A DNA stretch of 64,000 bases, from assembly GCF_018122655.1 (NCBI RefSeq), contig NZ_JAGRQC010000002.1:558001-622000 (forward strand). Direction: 5' to 3'. A model generated the notes under the pieces. That model did not search any database, was not told the DNA's origin, and saw nothing but the letters and a program-made list of their open reading frames with translations. This DNA is from Stakelama marina (GTDB lineage Bacteria; Pseudomonadota; Alphaproteobacteria; Sphingomonadales; Sphingomonadaceae). Each line of letters begins with the position of its first letter. Within the stretch, counting starts at the first letter, position 1. Shown here in pieces: positions 49,936 through 58,462 of the stretch. The translations under genes were made by a program, and so were the position numbers.

Positions 49936-51185
49936 GCCGCCCGCTCCCGAAAAGCGATGGGAAGAGCCTTCAGCCCGCGCAGCCCCGAATTGGTGCGCCA
50001 TTCGAGATTGTCCGAGGTGACGCGAAGGTCCTCAAGGCGACCCAGCAGCGCGGTATAGGCGATCCGCCCCTCCATCCGCGCCAGCGCCGCGCCGAAGCAG
50101 AAATGCGCGGCCCAGCCGAAGGCGAGGTGACGGTTGTCGGCGCGTGTCAGGTCGAGCGTGTCGGGATCGGGGAAACGCTGGGGATCGCGATTGGCGGCGG
50201 CCATGATCGCCATTACCGCCTCGCCCTTGCGGATCGTCTGCCCGCCCATTTCCAGATCGTGGCGCGCGATCCGCGCAGTGTGCTGGCTGGGTGTTTCGAA
50301 GCGCAGCATTTCCTCGATCGCGGTCTGGACGATGTCGGGATCGTCGCGGAACTGGGCGAGCTTGTCGGGCTGGCGTGTGAGGGTGAGAATACCGCTGCCG
50401 ATCAGGTTGGTCGTTGTTTCCTGCCCGCCGACCATCGTGACGATGGTGTTGGCGATCACCTCTTCCTCGGACAGCCGCTGACCATCGACCTCTGCGTCCA
50501 TCAGCGAGCGGATCAGGCCGTCGCGCGGGTTTCGCTCCTGCTCGCGCACCGCATCGCGGAAATATCCGGTCATGTCGGCGACGCATTGCAGCACGCCGTG
50601 AATGCGGTCCGGGTTGTGCTGGAAGTTGCCGAGCATCTCCGCAAAGGTCGCGGACCATGCCTTCAACTGACGGTGATCGTCGAGCGGCACGCCGAGTAGG
50701 CCGGCGGTGACGATCGCGGGGAAGGGTTCGGCGAAATCGGAGATCAGGTCCATCTCGCCGCGCGCCATCTGCGCATCGATCAGCGAATGGGCGATCTCGT
50801 GGATCTTGCCTTCCATCGCGTCGACGCGGCGCGGGGTGAAGGCGCTCATGCACAGCTTGCGAAGCCGGGTGTGCGCCGGCGCATCGAGGAACAGCATCTG
50901 GCGCGCCATCAGGTCGGCGACCGGACCTAGCGAGGGCAGGCCAAGCGCCTCCATCTTTTTCGGATCAGGCGTCCGATCGGCCGAAAACTCCTTCAGCACG
51001 ACCATCACGTCGTCATAGCGGCTGACGACCCAGGTGTGCATGAACGGGTCCCACATGACCGGCGCTTCTTCGCGCAGGCGCTTGTAGAACGGGTAAGGAT
51101 CGGCATGGACCGCCGGTTCGAGCAGCTGAAACAGGCTCAACCCGGGGTCGAAGGGGGCGGCCTTCGGATGCGCGGGACTGTTCAT
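49932..51185 (-). CDS. Cytochrome P450
   Basis: A 417-aa soluble bacterial P450. VGGQETTTNLIG (about 250) is the oxygen-binding I-helix motif, EEMLRFE the ExxR region, and HFCFGAALARME (about 362) holds the heme-thiolate Cys. The start ATG at 51185 follows AAGGGGG. It lies between two synthetase genes, overlapping the downstream one by four bases, so it most likely oxidises a carrier-bound amino acid or the released dipeptide. Redox partners are not in the operon; the ferredoxin at 26003-26320 is one candidate. Confidence 0.93.
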   Translation of the reverse strand: MNSPAHPKAAPFDPGLSLFQLLEPAVHADPYPFYKRLREEAPVMWDPFMHTWVVSRYDDVMVVLKEFSADRTPDPKKMEALGLPSLGPVADLMARQMLFLDAPAHTRLRKLCMSAFTPRRVDAMEGKIHEIAHSLIDAQMARGEMDLISDFAEPFPAIVTAGLLGVPLDDHRQLKAWSATFAEMLGNFQHNPDRIHGVLQCVADMTGYFRDAVREQERNPRDGLIRSLMDAEVDGQRLSEEEVIANTIVTMVGGQETTTNLIGSGILTLTRQPDKLAQFRDDPDIVQTAIEEMLRFETPSQHTARIARHDLEMGGQTIRKGEAVMAIMAAANRDPQRFPDPDTLDLTRADNRHLAFGWAAHFCFGAALARMEGRIAYTALLGRLEDLRVTSDNLEWRTNSGLRGLKALPIAFRERAA

Positions 51186-51203
51186 GAAAAACCCCCTTGT
51201 GTG

Positions 51204-53015
51204 TCAGCCGCCGGTGCCGCTGGCACGTGCCTCGGCCTCGTTGTCGCTCATCGATTCGATTATCGCGATCAGCATTTCTTCGATCCGTCGGGCAAGTTGG
51301 CGGATGGTTGGCGCCTGGAACAGGTCGCGAAGCTGCAGTTCCACCCCGAAGGCGTCGCTCGCGCGCAGCACCACCTGCGTGCCGAGCAGCGAGTGGCCGC
51401 CTAGCAGGAAGAAATTGTCGTCGATGCCGACGCCTCCGCGTCCGAGCACCCCTTCCAGGATTTCGGCGAGTTTTGCTTCGGCGGGCGTTTCCGGTGCCGC
51501 GAAATCGGCGCTGTCGAGGGCGTTGTCGTCGCCCGGTTCGGGCAGTGCTTTCTTGTCGAGCTTGCCGTTAGCGGTGAGCGGCAGCGAGTCCATCCGCACG
51601 AATGCGCTGGGGATCATATATTCGGGCAGCGTCTCGCCGAGATATTTGCGAAGCGCCTCGGCTGAAACCTCCTCGTCGCCGACGATATAACCGATCAGCA
51701 TGTCGCTGCCGTCCGCCGCAGGCGCCGCGACAACCGCGGCGGAACGCACCGCCGGATGCTCGCGGATGATGCTCGCGGTCTCCTCCGGCTCGACGCGGTG
51801 GCCGCGGACCTTCGCCTGATCATCTAGGCGGCCGTGAAAGGTGATCTGCCCGTCCTCGCGCCAGGCGCCGATGTCACCGGTGCGATAGAAGCGCTGGCCC
51901 TTGATGGTCACGAACCGCTCGGCGGTGAGGTCGGGCTGTCCGCGATAGCCCCGCGCGACCTGCGGCCCACCGATCAGGATTTCGCCCTGCGCGCCGAACG
52001 CGACCGGCTTTCCGTCCTTGTCGAGGATATGGATTACCGTTTGCCCGATCGGACGGCCGATCGGGGGAAGGCCCGATCCGTCGCCCCCCGGTGGCGTCAT
52101 CGCCGAGGTCGAAACCACGGTGCATTCGGTCGGGCCGTAATTGTTGATAAGCTGGAACGAGAGGTTCGGCGCTGGCCGATCGACCAGCCGGTCGGCACCA
52201 GTCAGCAGATAGCGCAAGCCGCTTCCCCGCGCCCAGTCGTCGCGGATCAGATCCTGCGCAAGCTGGGTCGGAACGAAGGCGACCGTCACTCCCTGCACCA
52301 GCAGCCATGCGCGCAGCAGCGAGTCCGACGTGCGCACGTCATCGGGCGCGAGCACCACGGATGCGCCGGCTGCAAGATAGGGCCATACTTCCCAAACCGA
52401 GGCGTCGAAGCCGAGCCCGGCAAGATGGCTGCCGCGGTCCTTTGCGGTCACGCCGAACGCGTCGTTATGCCAAGTGACGAGGTGCGCCAGGTTGGCGTGC
52501 GTAATCTCGACGCCCTTCGGTTTTCCGGTCGTTCCCGAGGTATAGATGACATAGGCGAGGGGATCGGGGTCCATCGAAATCGCCGGTTCACCGGAGGCCT
52601 TTTCCACTGCATCCCAATCGAGCAGCTTAACGTCGACATCGGCACCGCTCAGCCGGTCGACAGTGTCGGCCCGCCCGAGGATAAGTGCGCATTCCGCCTC
52701 CCGCGCGATCATACGCAGCCGGGCGTCGGGCCATGCAGGATCGAGCGGCAGGTACGAGGCACCCGCTTTCCATGCGGCCAATGCCGCTATGATCTGATCG
52801 AAAGACCGCTCGAGACACAACCCGAGGAGTGCACCCGAGCGAACCCCTTGGCCGCCCAGCCAATTCGCTAGTTGATCGGCGCTCCGATTCAATTCACCGT
52901 AAGCAAGCGTGCCACAATCAGCAACTAGTGCAGGTCGTCCAGGACCCGCTGCTGCATGCGCAGCAATTGCCTCCGCGACCGACGATGGCATGTGCCGGTC
53001 AAAGGGTGCGTCCAT
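51204..53015 (-). CDS. Nonribosomal peptide synthetase, A-T (leucine-type A domain)
   Basis: About 603 aa, loading module without a condensation domain. The adenylation domain has YTSGTTGKPKGV near 165, NNYGPTECTV, YRTGDIGAW and TANGKLDKKAL. The selectivity positions read D-A-W-F-L-G-N-V-V-K, which equals a published leucine code. The carrier domain has DNFFLLGGHSLLG, Ser near 538, and a short acidic C-terminal helix that may dock to the next synthetase. The ATG at 53015 was chosen (GAAGG upstream); a GTG at 53042 is in frame. It is first gene of the operon; the 60 bases before it are AT-rich and probably hold the promoter. Confidence 0.92.
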   Translation of the reverse strand: MDAPFDRHMPSSVAEAIAAHAAAGPGRPALVADCGTLAYGELNRSADQLANWLGGQGVRSGALLGLCLERSFDQIIAALAAWKAGASYLPLDPAWPDARLRMIAREAECALILGRADTVDRLSGADVDVKLLDWDAVEKASGEPAISMDPDPLAYVIYTSGTTGKPKGVEITHANLAHLVTWHNDAFGVTAKDRGSHLAGLGFDASVWEVWPYLAAGASVVLAPDDVRTSDSLLRAWLLVQGVTVAFVPTQLAQDLIRDDWARGSGLRYLLTGADRLVDRPAPNLSFQLINNYGPTECTVVSTSAMTPPGGDGSGLPPIGRPIGQTVIHILDKDGKPVAFGAQGEILIGGPQVARGYRGQPDLTAERFVTIKGQRFYRTGDIGAWREDGQITFHGRLDDQAKVRGHRVEPEETASIIREHPAVRSAAVVAAPAADGSDMLIGYIVGDEEVSAEALRKYLGETLPEYMIPSAFVRMDSLPLTANGKLDKKALPEPGDDNALDSADFAAPETPAEAKLAEILEGVLGRGGVGIDDNFFLLGGHSLLGTQVVLRASDAFGVELQLRDLFQAPTIRQLARRIEEMLIAIIESMSDNEAEARASGTGG

Positions 53016-53129
53016 GACTTTAGCCTTCGAAGTTTTCCACACCCCGCATTATCTCCGCATATCAGTTTATATTTGATTAGAGATCGCCATATTGTTTCCA
53101 AAGAAAGAATAAGGGTTAGAATTCCGTCT

Positions 53130-53560
53130 CGGCTGTCTGTGCAACGACCTTATATCGCTCTGATGTGCTCCCCTGATTGTTGCCAGTCAGAGGTGGAATC
53201 CGGTTCATCCATGATGGTTGTGATGGGATGGCAAGGGCGATCTCCGCGGGGGCTTCCCACCCAGCTTCGAGTGCGTCGCGACGCGGTTGTAATCGTGCCG
53301 CCAAGCATCGAGCACGAAGCGGGATGTGCCAGCGACCTGAACAACGTCTCGTTGACGCATTCGTCGCGCAAGCGACCATTAAAGCTTTCGACGAAGCCGT
53401 TCTGCATCGGCTCGCCCGGGGCGATGTGATGCCATTCGACGCAGCCCTTCTGCGACCAGCACAGGATGGCGGATGAGGTCCACTCGCTGCCATTGCCGCT
53501 GACCACTGTGGATGGCTTCCCACGAAACCAGATCAGCGCCGTCAGTTCACCGGCAGGGTC
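53130..53560 (-). pseudogene. IS3-family transposase remnant
   Basis: Minus-strand frame with the integrase-core segment [20 protein letters not shown] followed by [14 protein letters not shown], clearly IS3 orfB. After that point the homology moves to another frame ([17 protein letters not shown]-like residues), and the first catalytic region reads VVSGNGSEW, with Gly where Asp is expected. Neither orfA nor the ends are present. This is a decayed fragment beside the peptide synthetase operon. Confidence 0.8.
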
Positions 53561-54076
53561 TGCCGCGTTTCGGCAACATCGCCGAGATGGGAGTACCGAC
53601 TGCTTCCCTGGCTATGATCGGCAGCTTCGGTCGAAACCAGACGTCCACCGAAGCTGAACAAACGACCGGGTCTGGTCGAGAGCCGCCGCTATCGATTGAG
53701 AGCAGGATCGAGACGCACCCGCGAACGAAACCTCCGTTCCGCAGATTGCTTCTGCTCCCTGGTAGCTGTCGGTCATTTACACGGCGATATATTGCTCCTC
53801 TCGGGCCGCGAGCGTCATTCCGGATATTGCAAAAGCTTCTTAGATGCAGACATTTGCAGAAGATCAAAACGGCTACACGCGCCGCTTTCTAAAATGTCGT
53901 AGCTGTAGTTGCCCCCCATCTCGGTTTCATCGTCGTTGACGGATGTTATTGGTCGTAGGTTAGCGCCTCTACGGATGGCCAATTTCCGGCGACGCTCGAC
54001 CCTGCACGGCGAATGGCCTATCGGCCCACATGGAAGATGTTCGCAACCTGGCAAAATGCGATCGAGGGGATATCAA
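53561..54076. other. Intergenic region, no gene seen
   Basis: About 500 bases with several short open frames but no recognisable protein. It is less GC-rich than the flanks. The right part presumably carries the promoter of the cytochrome c gene. Confidence 0.4.
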
Positions 54077-54661
54077 GTGCATTGGAAAAGTTTCTTGACC
54101 GGCTTAGGTGCGGTCATCGGTGTCGCGGTGCTTGGCGGCCTCGGTTTCGTTTATTCCGGCGCCTACGATATCGGCGCTGATTCTCCGCATTGGGGGGTAA
54201 CCAAAAACCTCATCTCAACTCTTCGCGAACGATCTGTCGAAAATCGTGCCAGTGACATTGTCGTGCCCGATCTGAAGGACCCGGCTCGGGTGCTTCGCGG
54301 TGCAGGACATTATTCCGAAATGTGCACCGGGTGCCACCTCAGTCCAGCCCAGCGAGATTCGGAAATGCGGCCAGGCCTTTACCCACAGCCGCCGAAACTG
54401 AGCGACATCAGTGTTGATCCCAAAGAAGCCTTCTGGACTATCAAACACGGAATCAAGATGAGCGGAATGCCGGCGTGGGGCACAACGCATGACGACGGCG
54501 CGATCTGGGACATGGTGGCGTTTATTCACCAGTTGCCGGGGATGTCGGCCGCACAATATAAGAAGATCGTGGCTGCCGCGCCTGCGGATGACGACGCCGA
54601 AGCTGACCATTCGTCCCATGATCATGATCATGATCACGGCCCCGATACGTCCCCGGAATAG
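54077..54661 (+). CDS. Membrane-anchored or periplasmic c-type cytochrome
   Basis: About 194 aa. An N-terminal hydrophobic segment (LTGLGAVIGVAVLGGLGFVY) acts as signal or anchor. MCTGCHLSP is the single heme-binding CxxCH, and the Met in KMSGMPAWG is the likely sixth ligand. The C-terminus is rich in His and Asp (HSSHDHDHDHG), which could bind metal. The GTG at 54077 has GAGGGG seven bases upstream; an ATG at 54056 is in frame. It lies upstream of a DUF4396 gene in a metal-handling block. Confidence 0.85.
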   Translation: MHWKSFLTGLGAVIGVAVLGGLGFVYSGAYDIGADSPHWGVTKNLISTLRERSVENRASDIVVPDLKDPARVLRGAGHYSEMCTGCHLSPAQRDSEMRPGLYPQPPKLSDISVDPKEAFWTIKHGIKMSGMPAWGTTHDDGAIWDMVAFIHQLPGMSAAQYKKIVAAAPADDDAEADHSSHDHDHDHGPDTSPE

Positions 54662-54810
54662 CGTTCATCGCGAGCCCACTGTCCGTTCCTGCCACAGCTA
54701 CGGAACCTTTCGCGCAAGTTACTCCTTTTGTTCATGTTTGACGCTGCGGGATGCACATCAACCATGCGTGTCGCAGTCAAATTTGGAACGTGCGATTTGA
54801 GGAGCAGTTA

Positions 54811-55521
54811 ATGCACCCCGATTTTCCGCAATGGTTGCATACACTGGCGATCATCAGCCTGCTTGCTGGCGCAATATGCGCCATCGTCATTGCCCTCGAC
54901 GAAATTCGCCGGCCTCAGAAGATGTGGATCATGAATATCGTGTGGCCGGTCACAGCGCTGTTCGGCAGCATATTGTGGCTCGCTGCGTATTATCGCTGGG
55001 GGCGTATGCCCGCCGACCCGGATGCCGAGCAGGAAAACCCTCCCTTTCCGGTGATGGTTGGCAAAGGGTCAAGCCACTGCGGTGCGGGTTGCACGCTAGG
55101 CGATATCGTTGCCGAATGGGCTGCGTTTGCCTTCCCGGTAATCGCTGTGTGGTTCGGCTGGCACAACTGGTTTAGCGAGAAGATATTCGCGATCTGGATA
55201 CCCGATTTCATCCTTGCCTATCTCATCGGCGTCGTATTCCAATATTACACCATCAAGCCAATGCGCGACCTGTCGGTCGGCGCAGGAATTTGGGCAGCGG
55301 TCAAGGCCGATACGGCGTCGATCACCTCGTGGCAGGTCGGCATGTATGGAATGATGGCACTGCTGCAGTTTGCATGGTTTAAACCCGATTTCGGCGGGAC
55401 CGCGGAAGTCAACACGCCCGAGTTCTGGTTTGCTATGCAACTGGCGATGCTGACCGGGTTTGTTACATCCTATCCAGTCAACTGGCTGCTTATCCGCATT
55501 GGCTGGAAAGAGCAAATGTGA
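54811..55521 (+). CDS. DUF4396 membrane protein
   Basis: A 236-aa protein with about six membrane helices and a short loop containing SHCGAGCTLGDIVAEW, the family signature; its His and two Cys could bind copper or another metal. DUF4396 proteins often sit near copper-resistance genes, as here, but the function is unknown. The start ATG at 54811 follows GAGGAGC. Confidence 0.82.
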   Translation: MHPDFPQWLHTLAIISLLAGAICAIVIALDEIRRPQKMWIMNIVWPVTALFGSILWLAAYYRWGRMPADPDAEQENPPFPVMVGKGSSHCGAGCTLGDIVAEWAAFAFPVIAVWFGWHNWFSEKIFAIWIPDFILAYLIGVVFQYYTIKPMRDLSVGAGIWAAVKADTASITSWQVGMYGMMALLQFAWFKPDFGGTAEVNTPEFWFAMQLAMLTGFVTSYPVNWLLIRIGWKEQM

Positions 55522-55598
55522 GATCCCATTCGCGGCGCTGCGGGCTTCGCACCCTAGCACCGCCTCGACAGACAGTAGTTATACCTGCCCGATGGCTC

Positions 55599-56036
55599 TT
55601 AACCGTTGGGCACGATGGTCACCGGGATGGGGGAGTGATGGATCAGTTGGTTTCCCGCGCTGCCTAGCAGCAGGTTGGAGAATCCACCGCGGCCGCGATT
55701 GCCCACCACGATCAGGGTCGCTCCTTCCTCCTGGGCCACGTCGATGATGACCTTCGCCGGGCGACCGCTGACGAGCCGCGTGACAAATTTTACGCCAATG
55801 TCGCGCAGTGGTTCACACCATTGTCCATCCAGCTTGTCTTGAGTCGCTGCGCGCAGGTTCTGCAACTCGTTGTCTGATATTACAACATAGCCGCCGGGAA
55901 TGGTGGTGGGGTCGGTCTCGAAAGCATGCACCAGCACTATGTCGCTGCCCATTCGCGAAGCGATTTCTCCCGCCCATCGCACAGCCGCAAGAGCCGGTTT
56001 AGATCCATCCGAGCCAACGACGATTTTCTCGAACAT
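55599..56036 (-). CDS. Universal stress protein, UspA family
   Basis: A 145-aa single-domain Usp. KIVVGSDGSKPALAAVRWA at the N-terminus, and VVGNRGRGGFSNLLLGSAGN with the final HSPIPVTIVP, form the ATP-binding G-2x-G-9x-G(S/T) signature. It is a cytoplasmic stress protein. It is a single gene, divergent from the MBL/rhodanese gene. Confidence 0.9.
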   Translation of the reverse strand: MFEKIVVGSDGSKPALAAVRWAGEIASRMGSDIVLVHAFETDPTTIPGGYVVISDNELQNLRAATQDKLDGQWCEPLRDIGVKFVTRLVSGRPAKVIIDVAQEEGATLIVVGNRGRGGFSNLLLGSAGNQLIHHSPIPVTIVPNG

Positions 56037-56259
56037 TTGCTGCCTTTCAGTTCTTTGCTTCGTTACGTCAGATCATCTGTCAATCCGCGCAACGCTATTT
56101 CCGACCAGCCTCGCCGCAAAATCAGTAACTTCCCCAAGGGTGTGCGGCAGCAGCCACCACGCGGGACAAAACCGGCGGAGCGCGTCTCGGACCCGGAATA
56201 CCAGACTCTGGGAACGCCCCTTCGAGTGTCACGTTGGCGTCGCGCAATCTGGAGGAACC

Positions 56260-57612
56260 ATGCTAATCGAGAAGATCAAGACGCCCGGTCTTTCGCACCT
56301 GTCCTATCTGGTCGGCTCCGGAGGAGAGGCAGCGGTTATAGATCCTCGACGCGACTGCGAGATTTATGTGGATAAGGCTCGCGCCGCCGGGCTGGAAATC
56401 ACCCATATTTTTGAGACGCACCGGAACGAAGATCTGGTTTCGGGCGCGCCAGCAGTTGCGTCCATGACAGGCGCCAAGGTTCTGCATGGACCAAATTCCG
56501 ACGGCGACGTCGTGTATGCAGACACTGCGCGCGAAGACGACTGCTTCGCGATCGGCCAGCTTGAAATTCGCGTCCTCGAAACGCCTGGCCACACCGACGA
56601 CCATCTGGCCTTTGCGTTATTCGACAGCGCCTATCCCGAAAAAGCAGTGGGCGTGTTCACTGGCGATGCTCTGTTTGTCGGCGATGTCGGACGGACGGAC
56701 TTTTATCCCGACCGCAAGGAAGAAGTGGCCGGCCGCCTTTATGATTCCTTGCAAAAGATACTTGCGCTCGGCGATCAAGCGATCGTCTATCCGGCGCACG
56801 GCGCCGGATCGGTCTGCGGGTCGGGCATGGCAGAGCGTGAGTTCTCGACGCTAGGCCATGAACGCCTAAATAACCCCCGGTTGCAAATATCAGATCGTGC
56901 CGCGTTCATTCGTGCCAAGATTGAGGAAAATCATTATCAGCCGCCCTATTTTCGGCTGATGGAGCGCCTGAACCTGGAGGGCGGTAAACCTGCACCGAGG
57001 GTGATGCGACCATCCACGGTCGCGCTGGCACAATTGCGCAAACTCGATGTCGACCATGTCGTCGATGTGCGTGAACCGATGGCATTTGCATCAGGCCACT
57101 TTCCCGGCGCGATCAGCTTGCCAGTAGGAATGATCTCGGCCTTTGCCGGCTGGTTCATCGGCGAAGGCGACAGCATCGCCCTGGTGGCCTCAGACCAAAG
57201 CCAGCTTGCGAGCGCGATGGAACATCTCGTCCGCATTGCTCTCGACAACGTCGCCGGGGGTTATGTCGGCGTGGTGCCGGCTGCGGCGCAGGGCGAAAGG
57301 ATGCGCTCCATTCCCATGATCGATACGCAAGAGGTCGCGCGGCGGCTCGACGAGGATGGGTCGGACTGGACTCTGCTCGATGTGCGCGATGCCGACGAGC
57401 GCGCCTCGGCTGCGATCGACAAATCACAGCATATCTATGTCGGCCACCTCAACGAACGCTGGGCCGAACTGGACAGACAGCGGCGCTATACCCTGATGTG
57501 CGCCAGCGGCATGCGGGCCACGGTGGCAGCGGGCTGGCTCGACAGCAAAGGATTTGAGCGAGTTGACATCTATCTGGGTTCGATGGGTGCCTGGAAGGCA
57601 GGTAAGCGCTAA
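56260..57612 (+). CDS. MBL-fold protein with two rhodanese domains
   Basis: A 450-aa protein. Residues 1-240 form a metallo-beta-lactamase fold with ETHRNEDLVSG (a variant of HxHxDH), TPGHTDDH, FTGDALFVGDVGRTD and YPAHGAGSVCG. The rhodanese domain at about 265-355 has no catalytic Cys; that at about 365-450 has MCASGMRA with Cys. Related proteins are persulfide dioxygenases or sulfurtransferases acting on reduced sulfur. The variant metal site (Asn for the second His) makes activity uncertain. The start is the ATG at 56260 after GGAGG. Confidence 0.85.
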   Translation: MLIEKIKTPGLSHLSYLVGSGGEAAVIDPRRDCEIYVDKARAAGLEITHIFETHRNEDLVSGAPAVASMTGAKVLHGPNSDGDVVYADTAREDDCFAIGQLEIRVLETPGHTDDHLAFALFDSAYPEKAVGVFTGDALFVGDVGRTDFYPDRKEEVAGRLYDSLQKILALGDQAIVYPAHGAGSVCGSGMAEREFSTLGHERLNNPRLQISDRAAFIRAKIEENHYQPPYFRLMERLNLEGGKPAPRVMRPSTVALAQLRKLDVDHVVDVREPMAFASGHFPGAISLPVGMISAFAGWFIGEGDSIALVASDQSQLASAMEHLVRIALDNVAGGYVGVVPAAAQGERMRSIPMIDTQEVARRLDEDGSDWTLLDVRDADERASAAIDKSQHIYVGHLNERWAELDRQRRYTLMCASGMRATVAAGWLDSKGFERVDIYLGSMGAWKAGKR

Positions 57613-57683
57613 GCTAGCTTTGGAGCCAGTTCCCGCCGACAACGCAGCGGTCCGAAGACCGCGGCACCGTCGGCTCCATCTGA

Positions 57684-57983
57684 TCATTTCTTTCGGTTAC
57701 GCATCATTTCGGCGCGCAGGTCGGCCATTTCCTTGCGTAGTTGCACCATCTGCTGCTGCATGGCCTGGCAATTCTGCATTGTATCACCGGACATCATCGA
57801 GCCCTGCTGCATCATATGCCCCTGCATGCTGCCCTTGCCCATCTGTCCAGACATGCCCTTCATCGGCATTTGCGATGTCTGCGTCGATGTGGCCGGGTCA
57901 TCCTGCTGTGCATGAGCGGGAATGGCAGTCCCGGCTGTCGCAACAACCAGGGCACCGGCGAGCGCAATCAATGACTTCGACAT
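57684..57983 (-). CDS. Periplasmic Met-rich small protein
   Basis: A 99-aa protein with a signal peptide (residues 1-25, cut after AHA). The mature part is rich in Met, Gln and His (MPMKGMSGQMGKGSMQGHMM), followed by a helical QMVQLRKEMADLRAEM tail. Met clusters of this kind bind Cu(I). The nearby copper-type ATPase supports a role as a periplasmic copper chaperone or buffer. Confidence 0.7.
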   Translation of the reverse strand: MSKSLIALAGALVVATAGTAIPAHAQQDDPATSTQTSQMPMKGMSGQMGKGSMQGHMMQQGSMMSGDTMQNCQAMQQQMVQLRKEMADLRAEMMRNRKK

Positions 57984-58135
57984 GGTTCCGTCTCCTTTCG
58001 TCGGTGTCCTAAGCGGTCACCCTGCACAACGTCTCTACGTAGCGTTCCGGAGGCACTGTGCTTCGCGTCTGCGGATCGGCGAGAGGAAATCCGACCGATG
58101 TCCGGAAAGCACAACGCATTTCCGCTGTACCACCT

Positions 58136-58462
58136 TCAGCGACGACTATAGGCCAGGAATGCCCATTCCGGTCCATATGCCTTTTGCAGTGTCATCGCGA
58201 TGCCGCCCGACGAAGGCCATGCATCGGATACCTTGATATAGCTGTAGGCGACCAGCGCCGTAACGACAGCACCTGCTATGAAAGACAGGGGGAAGAGCGG
58301 TCCGGCGAGTTCGGCTATCTGTCCGGTTAGCGCGAAAATTCCGGCGCCGATCATTACACCGGCCCCCATGGCGACCGCACCGGTCAGGGTGATCGACTCA
58401 GTCCCTTCGTCGACATGCTTCCAGTCGGAACGCGAGGTTGGCGCCTCGTCCTGCTCGTTCAC
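58136..58462 (-). pseudogene. Truncated APC-family amino-acid permease
   Basis: 108 codons corresponding to the first three helices of an amino-acid permease (ITLTGAVAMGAGVMIGAGIF and PSSGGIAMTLQKAYGPEW), which normally has about 430 residues and 12 helices. The frame ends abruptly at YSRR and no continuation is found downstream. Its ATG overlaps the stop of the copper ATPase gene (ATGA), so the fragment is still translationally coupled. Confidence 0.75.
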
